From Candidatus Microbacterium phytovorans (GTDB lineage: Bacteria; Actinomycetota; Actinomycetes; Actinomycetales; Microbacteriaceae), in the NCBI GenBank assembly GCA_029202445.1, contig CP119321.1, forward strand, positions 1,426,001 through 1,490,000: a stretch of 64,000 nt of DNA. Direction: 5' to 3'. A model generated the notes under the pieces. That model did no database searches. It was not told where the DNA came from and worked only from the letters and a program-made list of their open reading frames with translations. Positions 8,747-16,986 of this stretch are shown piece after piece (within the stretch, counting starts at the first letter, position 1; the number at the start of each line of letters is the position of its first letter). Made by a program: the position numbers and the translations under genes.

Positions 8747-8774
8747 GCCGTCACCGCACCCACCCGCGGCGTGA
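8733..8774 (+). pseudogene. Remnant start of a fourth lipoprotein copy
   Basis: Within the last 14 bp of paralogue 3 a frame opens exactly as at the starts of paralogues 2 and 3 (ATGGTTCGTACTGA). It reads MVRTEPSPHPPAA and then stops. The first residues align with the n-region of the other copies (MVRTDVPPHPRRNR). It therefore looks like the truncated beginning of a further duplication, or the original boundary from which tandem copies were generated. It cannot encode a functional lipoprotein. Confidence 0.55.
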
Positions 8775-8780
8775 GGGATC

Positions 8781-9872
8781 TCAGCGGCCGAGGAACACCA
8801 CTCCGCGGTAGCCGGTCGCCGACCACCGGACGAGGCGGTCGAGATCGGCGGCCCGCACCGGGAGCTCGTGGGTGTCGACCCAGGTCTCTCCCGTGTCGCG
8901 GTTGATCCACGGATCTTCGATCACGACCACATCCACGCCGTCCGACGCGTGCGCGAGCACCCAGTGGGGGCCGTGCTCCCCGTGCATCGGCTCTTCGTCG
9001 ATGAGGAGGAGGGCGAGTTCCCCACCCGCGACGCGGCGGGCGATCTCCGCCACCGTGACACGCTCCGACGAGATCGGGATGCCGAGGTCTGCGGCGCGGC
9101 GACGCGACTCGGACTGCAACTCGGTGCGGAACGACAGATCGAACCCGCGATAGTCCTCCACGAGCACGGGCCCGTCGGCATCCAGCGCGACCTCCACGCG
9201 CCGCAGATCACCGCCGTGGCCGAGATGCTCGGCCGTGGCCACCGCGAGCCCCACCGGTTCGCACGCGGGGAAGTTGCTGGCGCGACGCCAATACTCCAGC
9301 TCCCGGTCACGGTCGTCCGCGTCACCCGTGAAGCCGCCGGCTCCCCGGAGGCCCGCCGCCATGAGCGCGGCGACGGCGCCGCACGTGAACAGGGTCGTCT
9401 GCGCGTAGTAGCCGGGCTCCTCGTGGGGCATCTCGACGAGCCAGCGCACGGCGCCGCTGGTGTCCTCGGTGCCGACGGCGCCGTGCGGTGAGCGTAGCGG
9501 CGCGAAGCCGGCGTTGATCGCCGCGCCGGGCACCTCTCCCGCAGTGCGCCACTTCACGGCCACGTCTCCTCGTGCGCGCGCGGCCTCGACGACACGGTCG
9601 AGCATCGCCGCGAGGGCCGAATCCGACGTCCACCACGGCTCCACCAGGGTCGTGGCCGCCGTCGCGGGCCTCCCGGTCGTGAGCACCGCGGCGACCGGTT
9701 CGTCCCCGGCGACGACGACCCACAGCTGTGGGAGGTAGGCGGACCGCGGAGCGAGCCAGCCGGCGACGCGGTCGGCACCGATGACACCGGCGAGGCCGGC
9801 ATCGAGGGCGGCGCGGACGGCATCCATGCCTTCGTGGACGACGATGTCCACCGGGACGGCGAGGTCAGTCAT
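8781..9872 (-). CDS. C39-like cysteine peptidase with GNAT-like N-terminal half
   Basis: A 363-residue cytoplasmic protein. The C-terminal half has features of the peptidase C39-like papain fold: Cys about 164 in QTTLFTCGAVAALM, His in the GPHWVLAHASDG segment, and a downstream acidic/Asn region (EDPWINRDTGETW). The N-terminal ~150 residues resemble a degenerate acetyltransferase-like fold (ARARGDVAVKWRT... INAGFAPL). C39 domains normally cleave double-glycine leaders in bacteriocin exporters, but free-standing C39-like family proteins of this size are common in Actinobacteria. Its ATG lies inside the end of the ABC ATPase gene (8-bp overlap), so it is the last gene of the peptide-transporter operon. 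It may process imported peptides; that role is inferred. Confidence 0.75.
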   Translation of the reverse strand: MTDLAVPVDIVVHEGMDAVRAALDAGLAGVIGADRVAGWLAPRSAYLPQLWVVVAGDEPVAAVLTTGRPATAATTLVEPWWTSDSALAAMLDRVVEAARARGDVAVKWRTAGEVPGAAINAGFAPLRSPHGAVGTEDTSGAVRWLVEMPHEEPGYYAQTTLFTCGAVAALMAAGLRGAGGFTGDADDRDRELEYWRRASNFPACEPVGLAVATAEHLGHGGDLRRVEVALDADGPVLVEDYRGFDLSFRTELQSESRRRAADLGIPISSERVTVAEIARRVAGGELALLLIDEEPMHGEHGPHWVLAHASDGVDVVVIEDPWINRDTGETWVDTHELPVRAADLDRLVRWSATGYRGVVFLGR

Positions 9873-11481
9873 GCGTGCTCTCCTGAGGGTGCGGCCGAGC
9901 CGCGGTGGTGCTCTCGCGGGCCGCGGCGGCCACGAGGGTCTGAGTGAACGGATGCCGAGGGTTCCCGAGCACGTCGGCGCAGTCGCCGTGCTCGACCACC
10001 TCGCCGTCCCACATCACCGTCACGGTGTCGGCGAGGGTGCGCACCACCGCCAGGTCGTGGGAGATGAACAGGATCGTGATGCCGCGTTCCTCACGCAGCC
10101 GCCGGAAGAGGGCGAGGATCTGCGCCTGCACGGAGACATCCAGCGCAGAGACGGACTCGTCGCAGATGAGCAGCCGCGGCCGGGGGGCGAGGGCGCGTGC
10201 GATCGCCACCCGCTGACGCTGTCCGCCGGACAGATCAGACGGCCGGCGTGAGGCGAAGGCGGGGTCGAGCCCGACGGTTTCGAGCAGGCTCGCGACGGTG
10301 TCGACGTCGGTGCCCGCTTCCGTCGAACGGCGCGTCCGGCGGGCGGCATCGAGCGCTTCCCGCAGGATGGCGCCGATCGTCATCATCGGATTCAACGACG
10401 AGTACGGGTCTTGGAAGACGATCTGCATCTGGTCGGGCGTGCGGGAGCGCCGCCCCGGCGGGAGGGCGGCTCCACCGAACGCGATCGTGCCGGCATCCTC
10501 CTGTTCGAGGCCGGCGATGCAGCGCGCGAGGGTGGACTTGCCCGAGCCGGACTCCCCCACGATGCCCGCGATCGCCCCCGCCGCGACGTCGAGATCGACC
10601 CCGCGGAGCACCTCCCGCTCGCCGAAGGTCTTCCCGAGACCGCGCACCTGCACGAGGGGGTCGGGGTCGGCCGCCGTCTCCGCGCGCACCCCCGAGCCGT
10701 CGGCGACTGGAGTGAGCGCCGGGTCGGCGGCGACGAGCGCGCGGGTGTACGGATGCTGCGGGCGCGTGAGCACGTCGGCGGTGCGGCCTCGCTCCACGAT
10801 GTCGCCGTGGCGCATCACCAGCACCTCGTCGGCGCGCCCGCGCACGACGCCCAGGTCGTGGGAGATGAGGATGACGGGGAGGCCACGCGTGCGCTGGAGC
10901 GCACCGAGCGCGTCGAGCACCTCGGCCTGGTTGGACGCGTCGAGTGCGGTGGTCGGTTCGTCGGCGATCAGCAGCTGCGGGTCGCTCGCGACGGCGGCGG
11001 CGATCGCGACGCGCTGACGCATACCCCCGGACAGCTCGTGCGGATAGGCGCGGGCGACCCGCTCGGGAAGCTTCACCTCCGCGAGTCGGCGCGCCACGGC
11101 ATCCTGACGCTCGCGTCCGCGCAGGCGCACTCCGCGGGCCGCTTCGATCGTCCACGCGATCTGATCCCCGCAGCGATGCACGGGCGAAAGGCTCGTGAAC
11201 GGGTCCTGGAGCAGCAGCGCGACCACGCGGCCCCGGATGCCGGACCATCGGGCGGGTGGCGTCGCGAGGTCGATCTCGCGCTCGCCCACACTGAGGGTGC
11301 CGCGCGCGCGGAAGCCGCGCGGCAGGAGCCCGACGAGCGACTTGGCCGACAGGGTCTTGCCCGAGCCCGACTCGCCGATGACCGCCAGCATGCCACCGGC
11401 AGGGACGTCGGCGTCGAAGGGTGCGACGGTGTCGCCGCCCGGCCCGGTGACGGCCAGGCCGCGGATCGTGACGCCGTTCAT
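9865..11481 (-). CDS. Peptide-type ABC transporter ATPase, two nucleotide-binding domains fused
   Basis: A 538-residue protein containing both ATPase halves of a Dpp/Opp-type importer in one chain. Domain 1 (about 1-250) has Walker A GESGSGKT, signature LSGGMRQRVAIA and Walker B LLIADEPTTALD. Domain 2 (about 275-530) has GESGSGKS, LSGGQRQRVAIARAL and LLICDESVSALD, where Ser replaces the more usual Pro after DE. Each half ends with the HDL switch (SHDLGVV, SHDLAVV). It should energise uptake through the two permeases encoded upstream. The start MNGVTIRGLAVTGPGG overlaps the stop of the DppC-like permease gene by 4 nt. The frame is open much further upstream, but that part is shadow of the permease. 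Confidence 0.93.
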   Translation of the reverse strand: MNGVTIRGLAVTGPGGDTVAPFDADVPAGGMLAVIGESGSGKTLSAKSLVGLLPRGFRARGTLSVGEREIDLATPPARWSGIRGRVVALLLQDPFTSLSPVHRCGDQIAWTIEAARGVRLRGRERQDAVARRLAEVKLPERVARAYPHELSGGMRQRVAIAAAVASDPQLLIADEPTTALDASNQAEVLDALGALQRTRGLPVILISHDLGVVRGRADEVLVMRHGDIVERGRTADVLTRPQHPYTRALVAADPALTPVADGSGVRAETAADPDPLVQVRGLGKTFGEREVLRGVDLDVAAGAIAGIVGESGSGKSTLARCIAGLEQEDAGTIAFGGAALPPGRRSRTPDQMQIVFQDPYSSLNPMMTIGAILREALDAARRTRRSTEAGTDVDTVASLLETVGLDPAFASRRPSDLSGGQRQRVAIARALAPRPRLLICDESVSALDVSVQAQILALFRRLREERGITILFISHDLAVVRTLADTVTVMWDGEVVEHGDCADVLGNPRHPFTQTLVAAAARESTTAARPHPQESTHD

Positions 11482-12329
11482 GCGGCCGCCCCCGTCCGCG
11501 AGAGGCGCTCTCCGAGCCAGTCGCCCAGCACGTTGACCGCGCAGGCGACGAGGATGATGAGCAGCGCCGGGACGATGACGGCGGTGGGATTGTCGAACAT
11601 GATGGCCCTGTTGTCGGTGAGCTGCCGTCCCCAGTCGGCGACGCCGGGCGATACCCCGACGCCGAGGAACGACAGCGAGGAGAACGCCACGAGCGCGAAG
11701 GCCGTGTTCAGCATGACGTTGGTGATCACGAGAGTCGACACGTTCGGCAGGATGTGGCGGAACATCACGCGCCAGCGCGACAGCGACAGCATCTGCGCCG
11801 CCTCGATGTAGGGGCGGGCGGTCTGCTCCAGCACCCCCGCGCGCACGATCCGGATGTCGGAGGGCGAGAACAGCACGATGAGAAGGATGACGGTCACGGC
11901 GTAGCCGCCGCCGAGCACCCCCGACACGACGATCGCCGCCAGAAGCACCGGCAGGGCGAGGAGCAGGTCGGTCCACCGACCGATCGCGAAGTCGAGCCAG
12001 CCCCGCTCGTAGCCGGCGAGGGTGCCGAGCACGATTCCGCAGAGCATGGACCCCAGGGCCACCAGCACGGGCCCGACGACCGAGGAGGCGGTGCCCGCGA
12101 CCGTCATGGCGAGCACGTCGCGTCCGAGCTCGTCGGTACCGAGCGGATGCCCCTCGCTCCCCGCCGGGAGGAGGCTCGCCAGGATGTCCTGCCGCATGGC
12201 ATCCGGGAACAGCAGCACACCCGTCGCCGCCAGGACGGCGATCACGACGAGGAACGCGCCGACGATCACCATCGCCCAGGGCGCGCGGCGGCGGGTGGGG
12301 GTGGAGATGAGGGCGATCGCGGCGGTCAT
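11478..12329 (-). CDS. ABC transporter permease, DppC/OppC type
   Basis: A 283-residue integral membrane protein with about six hydrophobic helices; the first is VIVGAFLVVIAVLAATGVLLF. A typical DppC N-terminal extracytoplasmic loop follows (HPLGTDELGRDVLA). The cytoplasmic EAA-type coupling loop is PYIEAAQMLSLSRWRVMFRHILPN. It forms the translocation pore with the DppB-like partner encoded just upstream. It overlaps both neighbours by 4 nt (ATGA-type junctions), so the operon is translationally coupled. Confidence 0.93.
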   Translation of the reverse strand: MTAAIALISTPTRRRAPWAMVIVGAFLVVIAVLAATGVLLFPDAMRQDILASLLPAGSEGHPLGTDELGRDVLAMTVAGTASSVVGPVLVALGSMLCGIVLGTLAGYERGWLDFAIGRWTDLLLALPVLLAAIVVSGVLGGGYAVTVILLIVLFSPSDIRIVRAGVLEQTARPYIEAAQMLSLSRWRVMFRHILPNVSTLVITNVMLNTAFALVAFSSLSFLGVGVSPGVADWGRQLTDNRAIMFDNPTAVIVPALLIILVACAVNVLGDWLGERLSRTGAAA

Positions 12330-13354
12330 GCGGCACTCTCCACGGCGACGGTCGGGGCGACGGACCGGGCGCCCGTGGCACGCACGCGGGGGTCGAGCAC
12401 GAGGTAGGCGAGATCTGCCAGCAGGGCGATGACGGCGATCACGATCGCCACCAGAAGAGTGAGCGACTGGACGACCGCGATGTCCTTGAAGAGCACGGAA
12501 TCCTGCAGCAGTGTGCCGAGGCCCGGCAGGGCATAGGTCGTCTCGGCGAGCACCGTGCCCCCGACGAGGAAGGTGAGCACGAGGCTCGCGCCCGTGACGA
12601 TCGGGATGGCGGCGTTGCGCAGCGCGATGCGATGAACGGTCGCGTCGGCCAGACCTCGAGCCCGCGCGGCGGTGACGTAGTCGGTGGCCAGCTCCCGCAG
12701 CATCGCGGTGCGCGTCAGCTTGAGGACGATGGCACCCAGTCCGAGCGCGAGGGTCACGGCGGGGAGCACCAGGTGGTGGAGCGTGTCGAGCCCGCCGTCA
12801 CCCGCGCCGTAGACGGGGAAGAGGGGCACGTAGTACGCCAGCCCGTACAGCAGGAGCAGCCCGACCGCGAAGGTCGGCGCGCTCAGTCCCACGATGGCGA
12901 ACACGTTGGCCACGCGGTCCAGCACTCCCCCGGGGCGCACGGCGCTGCGCACCCCCAGCGGCACGGCGACGGCGAGCGCGAGCGCGAACGCGAACCCGCA
13001 GAGCGCGAGGGTGATGCCCAGGCGCGCCGCGATCGCGTCTGCCACCGGGATCTGCAGCCGGATCGACGTGCCGAGATCGCCGGTGACGAATCCGCCGAGC
13101 CAGCGCAGGTACTGCACGACGACGGGATCGTCGAGGTGGTACTGCGCCCGCACGGCCGCGACGGCGTCGGGGGTGACCGGCCGGTTGCCGAGCAGATTCT
13201 TCACGAGGTCGCCGGGGGCGAGGTACATGAGCGAGAAGATCACGATCGACAGCGCCAGCAGAACGCCGAGCGTGCCGAGCACGCGCACCGCGAGGAGCCG
13301 CCCCAGGGAACGGGCCCGCGCCGCGCGCGCTCGGAACACAGAAGTGGAGGTCAC
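12326..13354 (-). CDS. ABC transporter permease, DppB/OppB type
   Basis: A 342-residue permease starting at GTG (MTSTSVFRARA), which overlaps the binding-protein stop by 4 nt. It has the DppB layout: one N-terminal helix (VLGTLGVLLALSIVIFSLMYL) with the LAPGD motif after it, a periplasmic domain containing QYHLDDPVVVQYLRWLGG, then five more helices. The EAA loop is DYVTAARARGLADATVHRIALRNA. The C-terminal segment LVLDPRVRATGA matches the usual LDPRxR ending, followed by a short Ala/Val-rich tail. It pairs with the DppC-like subunit. Confidence 0.93.
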   Translation of the reverse strand: MTSTSVFRARAARARSLGRLLAVRVLGTLGVLLALSIVIFSLMYLAPGDLVKNLLGNRPVTPDAVAAVRAQYHLDDPVVVQYLRWLGGFVTGDLGTSIRLQIPVADAIAARLGITLALCGFAFALALAVAVPLGVRSAVRPGGVLDRVANVFAIVGLSAPTFAVGLLLLYGLAYYVPLFPVYGAGDGGLDTLHHLVLPAVTLALGLGAIVLKLTRTAMLRELATDYVTAARARGLADATVHRIALRNAAIPIVTGASLVLTFLVGGTVLAETTYALPGLGTLLQDSVLFKDIAVVQSLTLLVAIVIAVIALLADLAYLVLDPRVRATGARSVAPTVAVESAA

Positions 13355-14964
13355 TCCGCCGCCCGGTACAGCTGCGTCGGCCACGACGAGATGAACGCGA
13401 ACGAGCTGTAGTCGTTCATGCCCAGGTCGTTCGCGAACGCGGTGGCCGACTGACCCCACCAGAGCGGGACGTTGACGGCATCCTGCGCCTGCAGCGTCTC
13501 GGCCTCGACGAGCAGGTCGATGCGCGCCGCCGGGTCGGCGGTGGCACCCGCCTGGGCGAGGAGGTCGGTGACGGCGGGGTTGTCGTACGCGGCGGGGTTG
13601 CCGGCGCCCAGCAGGTAGCTCGGCACTTCGGCGGGGTCGCCGAGCGTCGAGAAGTACCACATGAGGTTGATGCCGTGGTCGCTGGAGGCGTCGAGGCTCG
13701 CAAGCCACTCCTCGATGGGCACCTCGCGCACGTTCAGGGTGATGCCGATGTCGGCGAGGTTCTGGGCGAGGGCCTGTGCGGCCGATCCCAGCTGCGGTCC
13801 CGTGTTCGGCGTGAGCAGCTCGGCTTCGAAGCCGTCCGGGGAGCCGGACTCCGCCAGTGCGGCGGCTGCGGCATCCAGGTCGAAGTCCCACTGCGGGATC
13901 GACGCGAGCTTCTCGCGGGCGGCGTCGGCGTCGTACGCCTTGCCGAGCGACTCGGGGGTCATGATGGCGGTCGCCGCTTCGCCGTGGCCGCGCAGGAGCG
14001 AGGACACGTACGCGTCGCGATCGACCGCGTGCGCGACGGCCTCCCGCACCTTCGGGTCGTCGAAGGGGGCGACGCTGGTGTTGAAGTAGAGCCCGACGTA
14101 GGAGAGGTCGTTGATGTAGTCGACCCGCATCGTGTCGAGCTTCTCCCACTGCGCGGCCTGCGCCAGCGGGACGTTGAACGCGACGTCGATGTCGCCGGAC
14201 TGGGCGGCCAGCAGGCGGGTCGACTCGTCGGGGATGAAGGAGACCTTGATCTCCTTGACCTTCGGCAGCTCGCCCCACCACGTGTCGACGCGCTCGAGCG
14301 TCACGTGGGAGTCGGGCACGAACTCGGTCACCTGGTAGGGGCCGGTGCCCAGCAGCAGAGCGTCGGAGGTGCCGACCTTGCCATCGTGCTCCTCCCAGAA
14401 CTTCTGCGACGTGATGAACGCGGCGCCGCCGCTGCTCATGTTCGCCGAGAAGGCCGGGTCGGGCGCGTTCAGGGTGATCGTCACCTCGGACTCGCCGGTC
14501 TTCTCGATCGTGTCGACGCCGCTCAGGTAGTACGCAAGTCCCGGCGAGGCCGTCTCGTCGCGGGCTTCTTCAAGGCTGAAGACGACGTCGTCCGCGGTCA
14601 CCGGTGTGCCGTCCTGGAAGAGGGCGTCGTCGCGCAGTTCGTAAACGTAGGTCACGTCGTCGGTCTGCTCCCACGACTCGGCGAGCCCCGGCTGCACGCG
14701 GCCCTGCGCGTCGATCGAGACGAGACCCTCTTGCGCGATCGAGGCGATGTAGTAGTTCAGGATGCCGGCTTCCTGGCCGACGTAGAGGTTCGACAGCGAC
14801 CCGGGGAGCGCAACCGCGATGCTGTCGATCTCCGCGCCGGTGTCGGCGCCGACGGACTTCTCGGGCGTGGGCGCGGCGGGGGTGGTGCACGCCGACAGCA
14901 GCAGCACGCTCGCGGCGGCTGCGGCGCCGGCGGCGGCCAGGCGGGTGGTGGGTGACGAGAGCAT
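13351..14964 (-). CDS. ABC transporter substrate-binding lipoprotein, peptide/nickel family 5
   Basis: A 537-residue extracellular solute-binding protein. MLSSPTTRLAAAGAAAAASV is a signal peptide ending in the lipobox LLLSAC. The mature part has family-5 features: GLAESWEQTDDVTYVYELRDDALFQDG, PVTADDVVFSLE, a GTGPY turn, and the FDDPKVREAVAHAVDRDAY segment typical of DppA/OppA relatives. It should capture oligopeptides or similar solutes and deliver them to the downstream permeases. The chosen ATG has GAGGAGA about 8 nt upstream and starts directly with the signal peptide. The same frame continues upstream without a stop into the LysR gene, which is unusual and treated separately. Confidence 0.9.
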   Translation of the reverse strand: MLSSPTTRLAAAGAAAAASVLLLSACTTPAAPTPEKSVGADTGAEIDSIAVALPGSLSNLYVGQEAGILNYYIASIAQEGLVSIDAQGRVQPGLAESWEQTDDVTYVYELRDDALFQDGTPVTADDVVFSLEEARDETASPGLAYYLSGVDTIEKTGESEVTITLNAPDPAFSANMSSGGAAFITSQKFWEEHDGKVGTSDALLLGTGPYQVTEFVPDSHVTLERVDTWWGELPKVKEIKVSFIPDESTRLLAAQSGDIDVAFNVPLAQAAQWEKLDTMRVDYINDLSYVGLYFNTSVAPFDDPKVREAVAHAVDRDAYVSSLLRGHGEAATAIMTPESLGKAYDADAAREKLASIPQWDFDLDAAAAALAESGSPDGFEAELLTPNTGPQLGSAAQALAQNLADIGITLNVREVPIEEWLASLDASSDHGINLMWYFSTLGDPAEVPSYLLGAGNPAAYDNPAVTDLLAQAGATADPAARIDLLVEAETLQAQDAVNVPLWWGQSATAFANDLGMNDYSSFAFISSWPTQLYRAAE

Positions 14965-16140
14965 GGCGTCGGTCTCCTCTGTGAGGGTCGAGTCGGGTGT
15001 GAGTTGCGGTGTGCTCGGGTGGTGCGGTGTGCTCGGGTGGTGCGGTGTGCTCGGGTGGTGCGGAGTGCTCGGGTGGTGCGGAGAGAAGGTCTGCGGGGAG
15101 AGGGTCTGGGGGGCGAACCGGGCGCGGTGCCCCGTGCTGCGGCGACGCGCGTCGACGAGGGCGTCGATGTCGGCGGTCGAGGGGCGGTGGGTCGCGAGCA
15201 GCCGGAGCGCTTCGGCCACAGCCGGGATCGTGGCGGCCTCGACGAGCGTGGTGGCCACGGTGCGGCGGGTGACGGCCGGGGCGAGTCCGAGCATCCGCAC
15301 GTTCGCCGGCATCCCGGCACCCGCGAGCGCACCCTCGGGGAGGAAGACGGTACCGACGCCGTGGGCGGCCAGGGCGACCGCCGCCGCGGGGAGCGACACG
15401 GCGACGTCGCCCTCTCTCGACGAACGGCCGATGAGGCGCGCGATCGGGTCGGTGCAGGTGCCCGCGCCCGTGACCCAGGGGCCGGTCGACAGGAGAAGCG
15501 GGTCGACGCGGCCGGCGACGGATGCGACGTCGACGGTGGTCAGCGCGACGATCTCCTCGGCGAAGAGGAAGATCGATCGAAGGCCCCGCCGGCGGGTGGC
15601 GGCGGCGCGGTCGTCGCGCGGCGCGACCTCGCTCGTGACCGCGATGTCGGCGCGACCGTCGCGGACCATCGCGAAGGCCTCGGCGGCGTCGGCGGCCTCG
15701 ATGATCGTCGTCGCGACGTCGGGGCGGCTGGCCGAGAGGCGCCCCAGGGCGGGCGCGAGCGCCGGCGCGATGAGGTCGGCCGGAGCGGCGAACCTCACGG
15801 TGTCGGCGCGGCGACCGAGCACTCGGGCGAGCTCGGTCGCCGCGGCGGTGAGGCTCGCGTCGATGCGGGGGGCATGCGCGGCGAGAAGCTTTCCTACCGG
15901 GGTGAGGCGTGCGGCGCGCGCGGTGCGCGCGACGAGACTCGCGCCGAGGCGTGCCTCGAGGCGCTGCACGTGCTGTGTGATCGTCGGCTGTGAGAAGCCG
16001 AGCGACCGAGCGGCGGCGCTGATCGTTCCGGTCTGGTCGATGGCGACGAGGATGCGGAGCGAATGCACGTCGAGGGCGCGGGTGAGGGCGTCGACGTCGA
16101 TGTCGGTGGGCACTCCCCCGGGTGCGTTCTCTTGCTCCAT
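14965..16140 (-). CDS. LysR-type transcriptional regulator, no stop before the next gene
   Basis: The first ~330 residues are a LysR regulator. The helix-turn-helix is SLRILVAIDQTGTISAAARS followed by LGFSQPTITQHVQRLEARLG at about 28-68, and the rest is a periplasmic-binding-like effector domain (VRFAAPADLIAPALAPALGRL, with FLPEGAL near residue 265). It starts at ATG 16140. Downstream of the natural C-terminus the frame stays open through an 18-bp tandem repeat (PHHPST units) and into the binding-protein gene, the next stop being at 13351. The encoded protein would thus be a 929-residue LysR/binding-protein fusion unless translation restarts at the lipoprotein ATG. I list the regulator up to the internal start. 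It probably regulates the transporter, here from the same strand rather than divergently. Confidence 0.75.
15005..15076. repeat. 18-bp tandem repeat, four units
   Basis: Four direct units of TGCGGTGTGCTCGGGTGG (the fourth has one change, GGAGTG) plus a partial fifth. The length of 18 is a multiple of three, so on the minus strand it adds Pro-His-His-Pro-Ser-Thr blocks without shifting frame. It sits exactly in the LysR-to-binding-protein junction and keeps that junction open. Copy-number change by slippage is likely. Confidence 0.9.
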
Positions 16141-16250
16141 AGGGGCATGCTATTCATGTCTTGATTTCGATGGTGTAACAGAATGTCTCGATCTGACACG
16201 CGGCGACACACCGTGTCGCAGAGTGGGACCACACAGACCCGGGAGGCCCG

Positions 16251-16970
16251 ATGGACGACCAGCACGGCGACGACCGCGCGTGGCGCGAGAACCGGGATGC
16301 CGCGGTGTGGGGCGCGTTCGGGATCGCCTCTCTCGCCGCGACGCACTGGCTCGACGGCACGCCGCGCACCTTCGACGGACTGCCCGGACATTGGCACGCG
16401 GCGGACGGCGCAGCGATCGGCGACCTCGAGGGCGGCACCATCACGCTGCGGCCAGGCGAGGAGCTGCACCGCGGCGACCTGCTCCTGCGCGGCTTCGCAC
16501 GCGACGGGATGATCGCCGTGCGCGCGCTCCATCCCCGCGCCGCGGCGGAGCGCGGCATCTCCACCATCGATCGCTTCCCCTACGATCCCGACGCCGTGCT
16601 CCGCGGGGTCTACCAGCCGACACCCGCCGGCGCGGTGACCACCGTCTCGGTAGACGGGCATCGCTCGACCGCGGTGCGCGACGGCATCCTGGCCTTCGAG
16701 TGGGAGGGAGCCCTCGTGAGCCTCGCCGTCGACCGGATGGACGACGGGTCGCTGTTCGCCGTGTTCGCGGATGCCACGAGCGGCGCGGAGAGTCACTACT
16801 TCCGGCAGTTGCGCACGGCCCCGCCCGACGCCGACGGCACGGTCGTCGTCGACCTCAACCGCGCCACGTTGCCGCCGTGCGCGTTCTCCGACCACTACGT
16901 GTGCGTGCTTCCCGCGCCGAGCAACCGGCTGGGCGTTCCCGTGCGGGCCGGCGAAGCGCTCGTGCGCTGA
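16251..16970 (+). CDS. DUF1684 family protein
   Basis: A 239-residue soluble protein with no signal peptide. The C-terminal signature DLNRATLPPCAFSDHYVCVL followed by PAPSNRLGVPVRAGE is diagnostic of DUF1684, which normally has DFNRAxNPPCA and PPxNxL motifs and often ends near here. The family has no established activity. Conserved Cys and the FPYDPDAVLRGVYQP strand are present. It is divergent from the LysR gene, with about 110 bp between them carrying both promoters, and convergent with the Ig-repeat protein gene 16 bp away. Confidence 0.85.
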   Translation: MDDQHGDDRAWRENRDAAVWGAFGIASLAATHWLDGTPRTFDGLPGHWHAADGAAIGDLEGGTITLRPGEELHRGDLLLRGFARDGMIAVRALHPRAAAERGISTIDRFPYDPDAVLRGVYQPTPAGAVTTVSVDGHRSTAVRDGILAFEWEGALVSLAVDRMDDGSLFAVFADATSGAESHYFRQLRTAPPDADGTVVVDLNRATLPPCAFSDHYVCVLPAPSNRLGVPVRAGEALVR

Positions 16971-16986
16971 CCGCCGTCGGCCGAGG

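Noticed and set aside
9865-12381. Single 838-codon protein joining a permease-like region to the two-NBD ATPase
   Set aside because: The first 300 codons are out-of-frame shadow of the DppC permease; ATG 11481 with a 4-nt overlap is the proper start.
15005-15076. CRISPR or minisatellite with spacers
   Set aside because: Units are directly abutting without spacers; simple slippage repeat.
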